From NCBI GenBank assembly GCA_965202955.1, contig OZ241871.1, positions 2,046,001 through 2,110,000 of the forward strand: a DNA stretch of 64,000 nucleotides. Direction: 5' to 3'. How positions within the stretch are numbered: position 1 is the stretch's first letter; each line of letters opens with the position of its first letter. The notes under the pieces are model-generated. The model saw nothing but the letters and a program-made list of their open reading frames with translations, did no database searches and had not been told where the DNA came from. Positions 26,708 to 35,329 of the stretch are shown one piece after another. Both the position numbers and the translations under genes were made by a program. This stretch comes from Bin5 sp034422415. Its GTDB lineage: Bacteria > Chloroflexota > Anaerolineae > Caldilineales > Caldilineaceae.

Positions 26708-27760
26708 TTATGGGAAGGTGCCACCGTAGTCCAGAATCACCTGCAGGGTGTCCTGCGGCTGTGTGTCGATCAGGGCGTAGGCCGCCGCGGCTTCGTCGAA
26801 AGGAAAGCGGTGGGAGATCAGCTTCTCAGCCGGCAGGTCGGCCAGCAGCCGCCAGGCGCTTTCCATCCGCCGCTCTTTCGTCCAACGTCCGCGCAAACGG
26901 GGCGCCACCGTACTTACCTGGCTGCTGATCAATCTCACCCGGTTGCGGTGAAACGATCCCCCCAACTGCAGGCTGGCGGGCTTGGTCCCGTACCAGGAAC
27001 CGACGACGATGCGGCTGTCGAATCCCGCTGTCGAGACAGCACTGTCCAGGGCGGCAGGCTGGCCGGAGAGTTCGTAGACCAGATCCGCTCCATCTCCGTC
27101 CCCGCAATCTTCAACGGCCGCCCGCAGCCCTTCTGCGCCGTCAGCATCGCTGGGATCAATTGTCGCGCTCGCGCCCAACCGTTCAGCCGTCTCTCTGCGG
27201 TGTGCCAAGGGGTCCACCGCGATCAGCGTCTCCAGCGGAAAGCGGGCCAGCAGCACGGTCGTCAGCAGACCGACCACGCCCAGCCCCATTACCACGACCC
27301 GCTCGCCCACAAGCGGCTGGCCGTCCATTACCAGGTTTACCGCCGTCTCCGCGTTGGGCAGCAGCGCAGCCTTTTCGGGCGCCATATCCTCTGGCACCGG
27401 CAGCAGCATCTGTCGGCTGGCGCAAAAGTGACTTTCGTGAGGATGAAAAGCGAAGTAGTGCCTGTCCTCTTTCTCTGCGGAGCTGCCGCCGGCGGGTCTA
27501 CTGTCCTCTGCACTGACACGCCCCACGCAGGCGTACCCGTACTTCAGGGGGTAGCGGACCGCGCCGGTCAGACCGGCAATCGAGGCATCGGCGGCCATTC
27601 CGTCGGGGACCTGTCCGCGGTAGAACAGCATTTCCGTGCCGGCGCTGATCGCCGATACCACCGTTTCGATCAGCAGTTCGTCCCCTTGCGGCGGGGCCAT
27701 CTCCTCCGTGCGTACCTCGACCGCTCCCGGCGCTGTGAACAGCACTGCGCGCCGCTTCAC
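26708..27760 (-). CDS. Zinc-type/MDR alcohol dehydrogenase-like protein
   Basis: The 350-residue protein has the MDR GroES-like N-terminal domain (PPQGDELLIETVVSAISAGTEMLFYRG). Its Rossmann domain includes LVGERVVVMGLGVVGLLTTVLLARFP and VDPLAHRRETAERLGASATID. The classical catalytic Cys-His-Glu zinc set is not obvious, so it may be a zinc-free reductase-like MDR. Its ATG overlaps the stop of the RibA-RibD gene by four bases (27757-27760), which indicates coupled translation and a shared pathway. The substrate is probably a pteridine or sugar side chain. Confidence 0.87.
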   Translation of the reverse strand: MKRRAVLFTAPGAVEVRTEEMAPPQGDELLIETVVSAISAGTEMLFYRGQVPDGMAADASIAGLTGAVRYPLKYGYACVGRVSAEDSRPAGGSSAEKEDRHYFAFHPHESHFCASRQMLLPVPEDMAPEKAALLPNAETAVNLVMDGQPLVGERVVVMGLGVVGLLTTVLLARFPLETLIAVDPLAHRRETAERLGASATIDPSDADGAEGLRAAVEDCGDGDGADLVYELSGQPAALDSAVSTAGFDSRIVVGSWYGTKPASLQLGGSFHRNRVRLISSQVSTVAPRLRGRWTKERRMESAWRLLADLPAEKLISHRFPFDEAAAAYALIDTQPQDTLQVILDYGGTFP

Positions 27761-29124
27761 GCAACGTCACCCCACAGCACCGTATCGCCCGCCAGCTGCA
27801 CCTGCTGGACATTTCGCAGCCGCGGCGTTGCCGAGCGGAAGGCATCCTGCCCCTGCGCAGGTTGGACCAATCCGTATCCGCCCAGGAAGACCGGCGCAAT
27901 CGTGATCACGGCATAGTCCGCCAGCCCCCTTTGCAGGAAGCTTGTCAGAATGCGCGCGCCCCCTTCGACCATCAGCGAGCGGACGTTCTCGGCGCCCAGG
28001 CAGGCGAGCAGCGCAGCCAGATCCACGCGGTCGGCATCGTCTGCGGGCAGGGTGAAGATGCGGGCGCCGGCACGCTCCAGTCGCCGGCGGCGGGAACTCT
28101 GTGCGCCCAAGGGGGTGGTAGCGATCCAGGCGGGGCGCTGGCCGCCCAGGAGGCGGGCGTCCGGCGGCGTGCGCAGATGGGAGTCGAGGATGACCGGCTG
28201 GGGACTCTCTCCGGGGGCGAGCCGAACGGTCAACGCCGGGTCGTCGGCCAGCACAGTGCCGATGCCGACCAGGATCGCGCTGTGCGCGGCCCGCAGGCTG
28301 TGGGTCATGGTCAGTGAGGCCGGCGCGCTGATCGGGTGGGACGTTCCCTGGCGCGTGGTCAGGCTGCCGTCCAGGCTCTGCGCGTAGCTGAGCGTCACGA
28401 ACGGAGCGCAGCCGTCCAGGCGGCCTTCTATGCGCGCCCTCAGCCCCTCGAGTTGGGGCCGGTATCCTTGCGCCGGGTCCAGCTGCCCGTCCGGTTGATT
28501 TTGGCCGTTGAGCTGGATGATGTGGCGCATTCGCGCCGCCTTCGCCTCCAGGTAGGCGCGGCTTTCCGGGTTCGACGGCGTCTGCAAGGGGATTCGCTCC
28601 TGGACCGCGATGCCAAGTGCGGCAAGGCCCTCGATTTTGGCCGGGTTGTTCGTCAACAGCCGAACGGAGCGCACGCCCAACGCCTGCAGGATCAGGGCGG
28701 CCGCGGTGTAGTCCCGCTCGTCGGCCTGGTGACCCAGCAGCAGGTTGGCGTCGACGGTGTCGTAGCCTTTGTCCTGCAGATTGTAGGCGCGCAGCTTCTC
28801 CTCCAGGCCGATGCCCCGCCCCTCCTGCCGCAGATAGATCAGCGCGCCGCGGCCTTCGGCTGCAATCGCTGCGATCGCCTGCGTCAACTGTTCACCGCAA
28901 TCGCAGCGTTGCGAGCCGAGTACGTCGCCGGTGAAACATTCGGAATGGATGCGGACGAGCAGGTCTTCGCCCTCGGTGTCGCCTATCACCAGGGCCAGGT
29001 GGTTCTTGTCATCCCATTCGCTGCGGAAGTGATGCAGGCAGAAGACGCCGTCCGCCGTGGGAATGCGGGCGGTGACCGTGCGCCTTACTGCGGCTTTCGG
29101 TTCTGCGTTTTGCGTTTTTAGCAT
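27757..29124 (-). CDS. GTP cyclohydrolase II fused to RibD-type reductase
   Basis: I start at ATG 29124 (MLKTQNAEPKAAVRR). The 455-residue protein has a RibA domain (~20-215): GDVLGSQRCDCGEQL with the zinc cysteines, RQEGRGIGLEEKLRAYNLQ and VRLLTNNPAKIEGL. It is joined to a RibD C-terminal reductase domain (VTLSYAQSLDGSLTTRQG, AILVGIGTVLADDPALTVRL, SLMVEGGARILTSFL). The RibD deaminase domain and RibB are absent, so it does not replace a full riboflavin pathway. It could give a reduced diaminopyrimidine for a pteridine-like product. It is the first gene of the coupled set. Confidence 0.92.
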   Translation of the reverse strand: MLKTQNAEPKAAVRRTVTARIPTADGVFCLHHFRSEWDDKNHLALVIGDTEGEDLLVRIHSECFTGDVLGSQRCDCGEQLTQAIAAIAAEGRGALIYLRQEGRGIGLEEKLRAYNLQDKGYDTVDANLLLGHQADERDYTAAALILQALGVRSVRLLTNNPAKIEGLAALGIAVQERIPLQTPSNPESRAYLEAKAARMRHIIQLNGQNQPDGQLDPAQGYRPQLEGLRARIEGRLDGCAPFVTLSYAQSLDGSLTTRQGTSHPISAPASLTMTHSLRAAHSAILVGIGTVLADDPALTVRLAPGESPQPVILDSHLRTPPDARLLGGQRPAWIATTPLGAQSSRRRRLERAGARIFTLPADDADRVDLAALLACLGAENVRSLMVEGGARILTSFLQRGLADYAVITIAPVFLGGYGLVQPAQGQDAFRSATPRLRNVQQVQLAGDTVLWGDVA

Positions 29125-29130
29125 AACTGC

Positions 29131-29165
29131 AGTTTCTAGTTTTTTGTTTTGAGTTTTTAGTAACT
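29131..29165. repeat. Heptamer array (reverse orientation, 5 units)
   Basis: Units AGTTTCT, AGTTTTT, TGTTTTG, AGTTTTT, AGTAACT begin six bases upstream of the RibA-RibD start. They closely resemble the arrays at 16272 and 24917. Confidence 0.87.
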
Positions 29166-29216
29166 GCAGCTGCGCCGACTGCGACCGTCTCGTGTACAAC
29201 TGGTTTTACAAAAGCT

Positions 29217-29237
29217 AGAGACCAGAGACTAAGAACT
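29217..29237. repeat. Heptamer array (3 units)
   Basis: Units AGAGACC, AGAGACT, AAGAACT end at the TGA stop of the sulfite-oxidase-type gene. Confidence 0.75.
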
Positions 29238-29863
29238 CAGCCGAACCGTTCTTCCAGCCAGGGGTCGCCCTGCATGTGGTAGCCGTGGCGTTCCCAGAAG
29301 CCGGGCCGGTCGCCGCGCATGAACTCCAGTGCCCGCAGCCATTTGGCGCTTTTCCAGAAATACTTTTTCGGCACCAGCAGCCGCAACGGGTAGCCGTGGT
29401 CCGGTTCGATAGGTTTGCCCTGATAGAGGTAGGCGAGCATCGTGTCGTCGTCGTCGAGCACATCGAGCGCGATATTTGTGGTGTAGTCGCCGTCGCAGTG
29501 GGCCATCACGTGCGTGGCAGCCGGATCAACGTCGATGTGGCGCATAAACTCCCGCCACGGTACCCCCGTCCAGGTCGTGTCCAGCTTGCTCCAGCGGGTG
29601 ACGCAGTGGATGTCGACCGTCTGGGTCTTGGTTGGCAGCGCCATCAGCTCCTGCCACGAGAAGCATTTGTCCGCGGCCAATCCGAAGATGCTCAACTCCC
29701 ACCTGTCCAGCGAAGCATATTTGACCGTCGGGCCGTAGGTCAGCACAGGAAATTTTTCGGTCAGGAACTGGCCCGGCGGGACCCGCTCCTCGCGCGGTCC
29801 GCTGGGCAGATTCTTGACCCGTTTCAGGCGTTCGACCTTGCGAAAGGGATTTTCGATACGCAT
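29237..29863 (-). CDS. Sulfite oxidase-family molybdopterin protein (YedY/MsrP-like, no signal)
   Basis: I start at ATG 29863 (MRIENPFRKVERLKRVKNLP), preceded by GGAG. The 208-residue protein has a single SUOX Moco domain with the Mo-ligand cysteine C87 in VDIHCVTRWSKLDTTWTGVP, ATHVMAHCDGDYTTN and DHGYPLRLLVPKKYFWKSAKWL. No Tat signal is visible, so a cytoplasmic location is expected, unlike E. coli YedY. No heme or dimerisation domain is present. The reaction is unknown. Confidence 0.9.
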   Translation of the reverse strand: MRIENPFRKVERLKRVKNLPSGPREERVPPGQFLTEKFPVLTYGPTVKYASLDRWELSIFGLAADKCFSWQELMALPTKTQTVDIHCVTRWSKLDTTWTGVPWREFMRHIDVDPAATHVMAHCDGDYTTNIALDVLDDDDTMLAYLYQGKPIEPDHGYPLRLLVPKKYFWKSAKWLRALEFMRGDRPGFWERHGYHMQGDPWLEERFG

Positions 29864-29921
29864 GCTCTCTTCTCCAATCTGTGGATAGTGGACCACAGTC
29901 CACAGTTCCGCAGCAGCGGTT

Positions 29922-31196
29922 CTAGGCGCCGTCGGCCGCTCGATACCGTTTGAGCACCAGGGATGCGTTCTGCCCGCCGAGCCCGAAACCGTTGCAAAGG
30001 CCGGCATTGACCTGGCAGGCGCGGCTGACGTTGGGCACGTAGTCGAGGTCGCAATCCGGGTCCCGCTCATTGTAGTTTATGGTCGGCAGGATGCGCTGCG
30101 TCTGCATCGCCTGCACGAGCACGGCCGCGCTCTGTGCACCGGCTGCGCCCATGGCGTGGCCGATGCTGCTCTTGATGCTGGTGACCGGTATGTTGTAAGC
30201 ATCTTCGCCGAAGATCCGTTTGATGGCGGCGGTCTCCGACCTGTCGTTCAGAATTGTGCCGGTGCCGTGGGCGACGATCCAGTCGATCTCGTCGGTGCCG
30301 AGGCCGCTCTCGCGCAGCGCGATGCGCATACATTCGGTTGCGCCATGCCCGCCCGGGTCGGGCGCGACCATATCGAAGGCATCTTCACTCAGCCCGTAGC
30401 CGGCGAACTCGGCCAGGATCTGCGCGCCGCGCGCCTGCGCATGTTCCAGCGTTTCCAGCACAAACGCAGCCGCACCCTCGCCGACGACCATGCCGTCCCG
30501 GTCGCCGCTGAAGGGGCGGCAGGCGGTTTCCGGCTCGTCGTTACGCGTGCTGGCGGCGCCCAGGCGGCTGAAGGTGGAGATCGCCATCTTGGTGAGATAG
30601 CCCTCCGCGCCGCCGGTCAGCATCACATCAGCTTCCCCGCGCTGGATGCGGCGCGCGGCTTCGCCAATGCTGGTTATGCCGGTGGCGCAGGCCGTGACCT
30701 GGCTGTTCGTCGGCCCGGTGATGCCACACTTGATGGCGATAAAGGTGGGCGCGCTGCTGATCAGAGCGGCGGTGGCGTTGGCCGGATTGAAGCGTTTGGG
30801 GCCGTTTTCCTCCAGCTTGCGCCCCTCCTCCTCCACAATATCCCAGCCGCCGAAGGCAAGACCCATCTCCACCCCGACGCGCGAACGATTTTCCTCCGAA
30901 AGATCGAGACCCGAGCGCGCCAGCGCCTCCTGCGTTGCCTTCCACGCCAACTGCGTGCCCCGGCTCGTACGCCGCACGTCCTTGCGCTCCATGTACGCAC
31001 GTGGATCCCAATCATTGACCCGGGCCGTGATCTGGGTCGGGAATTCGGTCGCGTCCCAGTGGATGATAGGTCCGGTGCCTGATTTTCCGGCGGTTAGCTC
31101 GATCCAGGAGCTCTCCAGATCGTGTCCCAGCGGCGTCACCAACCCGATTCCGGTTACGACGACGCGCCGGGCGGAGGCTGTCTCATTTTGGTTCAT
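29922..31196 (-). CDS. fabF: Beta-ketoacyl-ACP synthase II (FabF-like)
   Basis: I start at ATG 31196 (MNQNETASARRVVVTGIGLVTPLGHDLE). The 424-residue protein has the nucleophile C170 in VTACATGITSIGEAARR, the first His in DWIVAHGTGTILNDRSE and the second in TSIKSSIGHAMGAAGAQ, and a glycine-rich C-terminus (NGFGLGGQNASLVL). These define a condensing enzyme that extends acyl-ACP with malonyl-ACP. No ACP, FabD or FabG gene is adjacent, so it may be a stand-alone housekeeping copy or serve a specialised lipid. Confidence 0.93.
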   Translation of the reverse strand: MNQNETASARRVVVTGIGLVTPLGHDLESSWIELTAGKSGTGPIIHWDATEFPTQITARVNDWDPRAYMERKDVRRTSRGTQLAWKATQEALARSGLDLSEENRSRVGVEMGLAFGGWDIVEEEGRKLEENGPKRFNPANATAALISSAPTFIAIKCGITGPTNSQVTACATGITSIGEAARRIQRGEADVMLTGGAEGYLTKMAISTFSRLGAASTRNDEPETACRPFSGDRDGMVVGEGAAAFVLETLEHAQARGAQILAEFAGYGLSEDAFDMVAPDPGGHGATECMRIALRESGLGTDEIDWIVAHGTGTILNDRSETAAIKRIFGEDAYNIPVTSIKSSIGHAMGAAGAQSAAVLVQAMQTQRILPTINYNERDPDCDLDYVPNVSRACQVNAGLCNGFGLGGQNASLVLKRYRAADGA

Positions 31197-31209
31197 CTCA
31201 GTGAAGACC

Positions 31210-31275
31210 AGTAGATAGTGGATAGTGGATAGTGAAGACCAGTTTTTAGTTTCCAGTTTTTGGTTTTTAGTTGAA
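31210..31275. repeat. Heptamer arrays (reverse orientation)
   Basis: AGTAGAT, AGTGGAT (x2), AGTGAAG, then after three bases AGTTTTT, AGTTTCC, AGTTTTT, GGTTTTT, AGTTGAA. They lie just upstream of the FabF-like start. Confidence 0.87.
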
Positions 31276-31322
31276 CACCGCTTGCGTACGAGGCCGTCGT
31301 TGCCGTTGACGTTGCCGTTACT

Positions 31323-31350
31323 AAAAACTGAAAACTGAAAACTCAAAACC
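31323..31350. repeat. Heptamer array (4 units)
   Basis: Units AAAAACT, GAAAACT (x2), CAAAACC end four bases before the carbamoyltransferase stop. With 31210-31275 they form a convergent pair of opposite orientation. Confidence 0.87.
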
Positions 31351-31354
31351 GCCG

Positions 31355-32332
31355 TTACCGCATTGTCAGGGCCATGACCGCTTTCTGGGCGTGCATGCGG
31401 TTTTCCGCCTCATCGTAGACGATCGATTGGGGTCCGTCGATGACTTCGTCGGTGACTTCGATGTTGCGGTCGGCCGGCAGACAGTGCATATAGAGGGCAC
31501 TGTCGCTGGCCAGGGCCATGCGGCGGGCGTCGGTGATCCAGTCGGTGTACTGGCTGCCGATGCGGGCACTCTCTTCGTCATCATCGGTCGTGAGAAGGGC
31601 GCCCCAGCTCTTGGGGTAGAGGATGTCGGCTCCCTTGAATCCGGCGTCGAAATCGTCGAGAATCTCGAAGCTGCCGCCGTGTTGCGCGACATTGTCCTCG
31701 GCCTGCTGGACGATATCGGGCATCAGCTTGTATTCGGGCGGATGCGTCAGCCGCACGTTCATACCGAAGCGTGTCATCTGCAGGACCAGGCTCTGCGGCA
31801 CCGAGATCGGCTTCTGATAGCTGCTCGCGTAGGCCCAGCTGACGTTGATCGTCTTGCCGCGGGGATCGCCGACCTTTTCGACGATCGTCATCAGGTCGGC
31901 CAGGATCTGGAACGGGTGGTAGATGTCGCACTGCATGTTCAGCACCGGCGCGCGGCTTGCCTCCGCCACACTGTTGATGTACCCGTTGCCGATATCCCAG
32001 TCGCACTGGCGGATGGCGATGCCGTCGTAGTAGCGCCCGAAGATCTCGCCGATCTCTTTGCCCGTGTCGCCGTGGCTGATCTGTGTCGTTTCGTGGTCGA
32101 TGAAGGCCGCGTGCCCGCCCAGCTGCGCCATCCCGGCCTCAAAGCTGGAGCGCGTGCGCGTGCTGGTGAAGAAGAAGAGCATGGCCAGCGCCTTGTCGCG
32201 CAAGAGCGGATGGCCGATCCCCAGCGCTCGCTCCCGTTTGAGCGTAAGGGCAACGTCCAGGACCGTCTCGATCTCCTCCTTCGAGAAGTCCATATCGCTG
32301 ATAAAATCGCGACCGCGCAGATCCGTCTGCAT
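31355..32332 (-). CDS. Knotted-type carbamoyltransferase (AOTC/SOTC/YgeW-like)
   Basis: The 325-residue protein has the carbamoyl-phosphate motif FFFTSTRTRSSFEAGMAQLGG (S-T-R-T-R) and QCDIYHPFQILADLMTI. GADILYPKSWGALL and MHCLPADRNIEVTDEVIDGP, followed by YDEAENRMHAQKAVMALTM, resemble the knotted transcarbamylases (N-acetyl- or N-succinylornithine type, YgeW) more than classical OTC. A carbamate kinase gene lies ~130 bases upstream on the same strand, so the pair can run catabolically and yield ATP from carbamoyl phosphate. The amino-acceptor is not readable from sequence. Confidence 0.87.
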   Translation of the reverse strand: MQTDLRGRDFISDMDFSKEEIETVLDVALTLKRERALGIGHPLLRDKALAMLFFFTSTRTRSSFEAGMAQLGGHAAFIDHETTQISHGDTGKEIGEIFGRYYDGIAIRQCDWDIGNGYINSVAEASRAPVLNMQCDIYHPFQILADLMTIVEKVGDPRGKTINVSWAYASSYQKPISVPQSLVLQMTRFGMNVRLTHPPEYKLMPDIVQQAEDNVAQHGGSFEILDDFDAGFKGADILYPKSWGALLTTDDDEESARIGSQYTDWITDARRMALASDSALYMHCLPADRNIEVTDEVIDGPQSIVYDEAENRMHAQKAVMALTMR

Positions 32333-32443
32333 ACAAGCCGACTCCTCTTTCCAATCTAAGGGTTTGCCATCCAGTTCTCAGTAACTGCAACTCCACTCGC
32401 GCCTGAAGTGGAAAGCCCGTTCCCCACCACGCGTGGCGCCGCC

Positions 32444-32471
32444 GGAAACTGAAAACGAAAAACTAGAAACT
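32444..32471. repeat. Heptamer array (4 units)
   Basis: Units GGAAACT, GAAAACG, AAAAACT, AGAAACT. The CTAG junction supplies the TAG stop (32465-32463) of carbamate kinase, whose last residues ISF are partly encoded by the array. Confidence 0.87.
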
Positions 32472-33461
32472 GATTCGTGTTCCCGTCTTCCCTGCCAGCG
32501 CGCGTCCCAAATTCTGTGGATTGGTGATCAGGCAGTGGGCGCGGGGATTGCTGCTGTTTTCCAAAAATTCAATACAGGCATCGATCTTGGGCTGCATACT
32601 GCCGGCGGCAAAATGCCCTTCCTGCCGGTACCGTTTTGCCTCGGCAACCGTGAGGCGCTCCAGATCGATCTGTTCGGGTTTGCCAAAGTGCAGCGCCACC
32701 TTTTCCACGCCGGTGCTGATCAGAAAGAGGTCGGCCCCCAAATCCACCGCCAGCAGGCTGCTGGCCATGTCCTTGTCGATAACGGCGGAGACGCCCCGCA
32801 GTTCGCCGTTGGGGTCGCGCACAACCGGTATGCCGCCGCCGCCGCAGGCTACGACCACCCAGCCCATATCGATCGCCTGACGGACCGCTTCGATTTCGAC
32901 GATCTCCACCGGCCTTGGGCTGGAAACAACCCGCCGCCAGCCGCGTCCGGCATCCTCAACAACGTGCCAGCCCCTGCTCTCAAAGCTGCGGGCTATCTCT
33001 TCATCCAGAAAGCTGCCGATCGGCTTGGATGGATTGTCGAAGGCCGGGTCGTTCTTGTCGACGCGCGTCTGTGTGATGATGGTGGTGGTCTCACGCCGGA
33101 TCTGCCGCTGGCGGAAGTCGTTGTTGAGCGCCTGCTGCAGCATGAAGCCGATGCTGCCTTGCGTATCGGCGACGACCAGGGTGAGGGGGATGGTGTGGAC
33201 TTCGCCGAGGGCCAGCTCGTTGCGCCGCAGGATGAACCCCACCTGCGGCCCGTTGCCGTGCGTGATGACGACGCCCTTCCAGCCGCTTTCGAGCATCTGG
33301 GCGATCTGCCCGGTCGTCTCATTCACCGCGTCCCACTGGTGGACGATTTCGGGCCGGCTGCTGTCGGCGATCAGCGAGTTGCCGCCGATGGCGACGACCG
33401 CCAGGTCGGTTGATGGTTCAGTGTTGTTTTCGGCAATCAACGGGGATTCGCGATCAGACAT
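32463..33461 (-). CDS. arcC: Carbamate kinase
   Basis: The 332-residue protein has VVAIGGNSLI near the N-terminus, GVVITHGNGPQVGFILRRNE, the central VVACGGGGIPVV, and GVSAVIDKDMASSLLAVDLGADLFLISTGVEKVALHFGKP. These are the amino-acid-kinase-fold signatures of ArcC/YqeA-type enzymes. It converts carbamoyl phosphate + ADP to ATP + carbamate. An extra ~18-residue N-terminal extension precedes the core; no strong ribosome-binding site is seen, so the start is uncertain. It is placed upstream of the carbamoyltransferase in the same orientation. Confidence 0.94.
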   Translation of the reverse strand: MSDRESPLIAENNTEPSTDLAVVAIGGNSLIADSSRPEIVHQWDAVNETTGQIAQMLESGWKGVVITHGNGPQVGFILRRNELALGEVHTIPLTLVVADTQGSIGFMLQQALNNDFRQRQIRRETTTIITQTRVDKNDPAFDNPSKPIGSFLDEEIARSFESRGWHVVEDAGRGWRRVVSSPRPVEIVEIEAVRQAIDMGWVVVACGGGGIPVVRDPNGELRGVSAVIDKDMASSLLAVDLGADLFLISTGVEKVALHFGKPEQIDLERLTVAEAKRYRQEGHFAAGSMQPKIDACIEFLENSSNPRAHCLITNPQNLGRALAGKTGTRISF

Positions 33462-33853
33462 TATTGGCTTGGGTGAACGAATACGCGTTCAGCTTTCGGG
33501 AAGCGCTGAGGGTCCCCTGATTATATGAATCGGTAGGTGAAAAGTCAATGCGCTGGGAACCGGCGCGCGTCGGCGAGCGCGGCGGAATTTGGGGAAGAAT
33601 CTGTCCGCTACCTGTTTGGCTGCGGCTGGCGGACCTTTTGTGCGGGGTGTGGAGGCGGGACGGGCGGAGGCGATTCGTGCCCGAACGGGGTTGAGACGGG
33701 AGGTCGAATCCGGGCTGCAGTTCAGGGCGGGGCTATCGTGAAGATTGAGGTGACGGCGGATAACCCGCTGCCATGCTGGCCGAAGGCAAAATTTCGGCGG
33801 GGCTGGTTTCGCTTGGACGACGCCCGATTCTGCTGATAAGTCAACGATCTGGG
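33462..33853. other. Intergenic region, no gene recognised
   Basis: This gap lies between the divergent ends of the carbamate kinase gene (start) and the sensor kinase gene (stop). A + strand frame (33537-33836) has a Gly/Cys-rich composition, no homology that I recognise and no ribosome-binding site; I do not call it. No RNA or repeat was seen. Confidence 0.5.
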
Positions 33854-35329
33854 TCAGCGAGGCAAGGATTTCTCAGGGTTGCGACTGTCAGGGCCCCTAT
33901 TGTGAGATGTCCGCCGCCGATCCCTGGTTGCAGGTGCAATCTCCTGAAAGTGCTTGTCCTGCACCAGTGGCAACCGAACGGTGAATGTGCTCCCCTGCCC
34001 CACCCCTGCACTGGCCGCGTCAATCTTTCCGTCGTGGGCCTCGATAAGCGCTTGTGCGATGGCCAATCCCAGCCCAACTCCTCCGCTATCACGCGTTCGA
34101 CTTCTGTCGACCCGGTAGAATCGGTCAAAAACATGTGCAATGTCTTCCGATGCGATGCCGTCACCGTTATCGGCCACAGCAATCGCGGCTGTCTCTTCTT
34201 CCGTTTGTAAAGAAAGCGAGATCACCCCACCGGCCGGCGTGTGCTGTAATGCGTTTGTCAGAAGATTTTGCAGAGTTTGAGCGAACCGCAGGCGGTCGAC
34301 GGCAGCAAAAACGGATGCGCGCGGCAGACTGGTATCGAGAGAGATATTCTTTTCTCCCGCCAATGGGGAAAAAAGCTCTGCTACCTCTTCCAGCAGAACT
34401 GTCAGATCTCTGGGACTGCGCTGCAGCGGCAGCTGACGGGCCTCGGCCTGGGCCACGAGTCGCAGATCGTCCACCAACTGGTGCAGATGGAGGGTCTGAT
34501 CATACAGACGGGCGATTTCTCCCTTTTCGAGAGGGTAGACATCGTCCAGAATCGCCCGCAGATTGCCTTCCAGAACGGAAAGGGGCGTGCGCAGCTCGTG
34601 GGCAATGTCGTTCAACATGCTGCGGCGCAGCGTCTCTGCGTCTTCTAACGCGGCTGCCATCTGATTGAAGGAATTCGACACCTCCCGCATTTCAGTACTT
34701 CCCTGTTCGGCAACCCGAAAGCTGAGATCGCGCCTGGCGATGGCCTGCGTTCCGCTCACAAGATGAATGAGGGGCGCAGAGAGCCAGCGGCTTACCAGCA
34801 TCCCGAAGACGATTGCCAGAACGGCGCCGATGAGAAGAACCTGCAACAGAAACGCACTGGTCCGCTCCGCAAAACCTGGCGAGATGTCATCTGGCGCCGT
34901 AAGAGTAAACAGAGGGTCTTCCCGGCGCATCAGGTTGAGGAAGCCGACGGTACGCCCTTCAACGCTGATAGGGAGTGCATCTTGCAACTGGGACGCCTCC
35001 AGGCGGCTCGGCCTGTTTGGGCCGGCGGTTGTGTAGAGAACTTGGCCCTCCGGGTCGGTCAGTACGAGGTTTGTCCTGTTGGCGGCGTTGAAAAAGAGCG
35101 CGGAATCGGCGGCTTCCAGCAAGGGAGAAACGCGATCCCAACTTCCGCGTTCGCCATAATACTCCTCCAATCTATCGATCAGGCCGGTCTCTATGGAAAA
35201 ATGGGAAAGAGCCAGCGAGCGCAGATTGTCGTCGGCGAAGTAGAGTCGCGCCGTGTACGAGATGGCTCCAAAGCTGATGATTATGATCGCCGCGATAGCC
35301 AGGCTCAGCCGTACCCATAGCCGGTTCAT
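33854..35329 (-). CDS. Sensor histidine kinase of the MacAB-like operon
   Basis: The 491-residue protein has membrane segments at ~6-29 and ~158-180 bounding an extracytoplasmic sensor, a HAMP domain (~180-235) and DIAHELRTPLSVLEGNLRAI with phosphoacceptor H244. NLLTNALQHTP, VADNGDGIASEDIAHVFDRFYR and GGVGLGLAIAQALIEAHDG form the ATPase core. The final ~28 residues (TRDRRRTSHNRGPDSRNPEK) are a basic tail beyond the usual end. Its ATG overlaps the response-regulator stop by one base (TAATG, 35329). It is of BaeS/VicK-like type. Confidence 0.94.
   Translation of the reverse strand: MNRLWVRLSLAIAAIIIISFGAISYTARLYFADDNLRSLALSHFSIETGLIDRLEEYYGERGSWDRVSPLLEAADSALFFNAANRTNLVLTDPEGQVLYTTAGPNRPSRLEASQLQDALPISVEGRTVGFLNLMRREDPLFTLTAPDDISPGFAERTSAFLLQVLLIGAVLAIVFGMLVSRWLSAPLIHLVSGTQAIARRDLSFRVAEQGSTEMREVSNSFNQMAAALEDAETLRRSMLNDIAHELRTPLSVLEGNLRAILDDVYPLEKGEIARLYDQTLHLHQLVDDLRLVAQAEARQLPLQRSPRDLTVLLEEVAELFSPLAGEKNISLDTSLPRASVFAAVDRLRFAQTLQNLLTNALQHTPAGGVISLSLQTEEETAAIAVADNGDGIASEDIAHVFDRFYRVDRSRTRDSGGVGLGLAIAQALIEAHDGKIDAASAGVGQGSTFTVRLPLVQDKHFQEIAPATRDRRRTSHNRGPDSRNPEKSLPR

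Noticed and set aside
33537..33836. A 99-codon + strand frame between carbamate kinase and the sensor kinase
   Set aside because: The product is Gly/Cys-rich without secondary-structure-like patterning, has no ribosome-binding site and is not linked to another gene.
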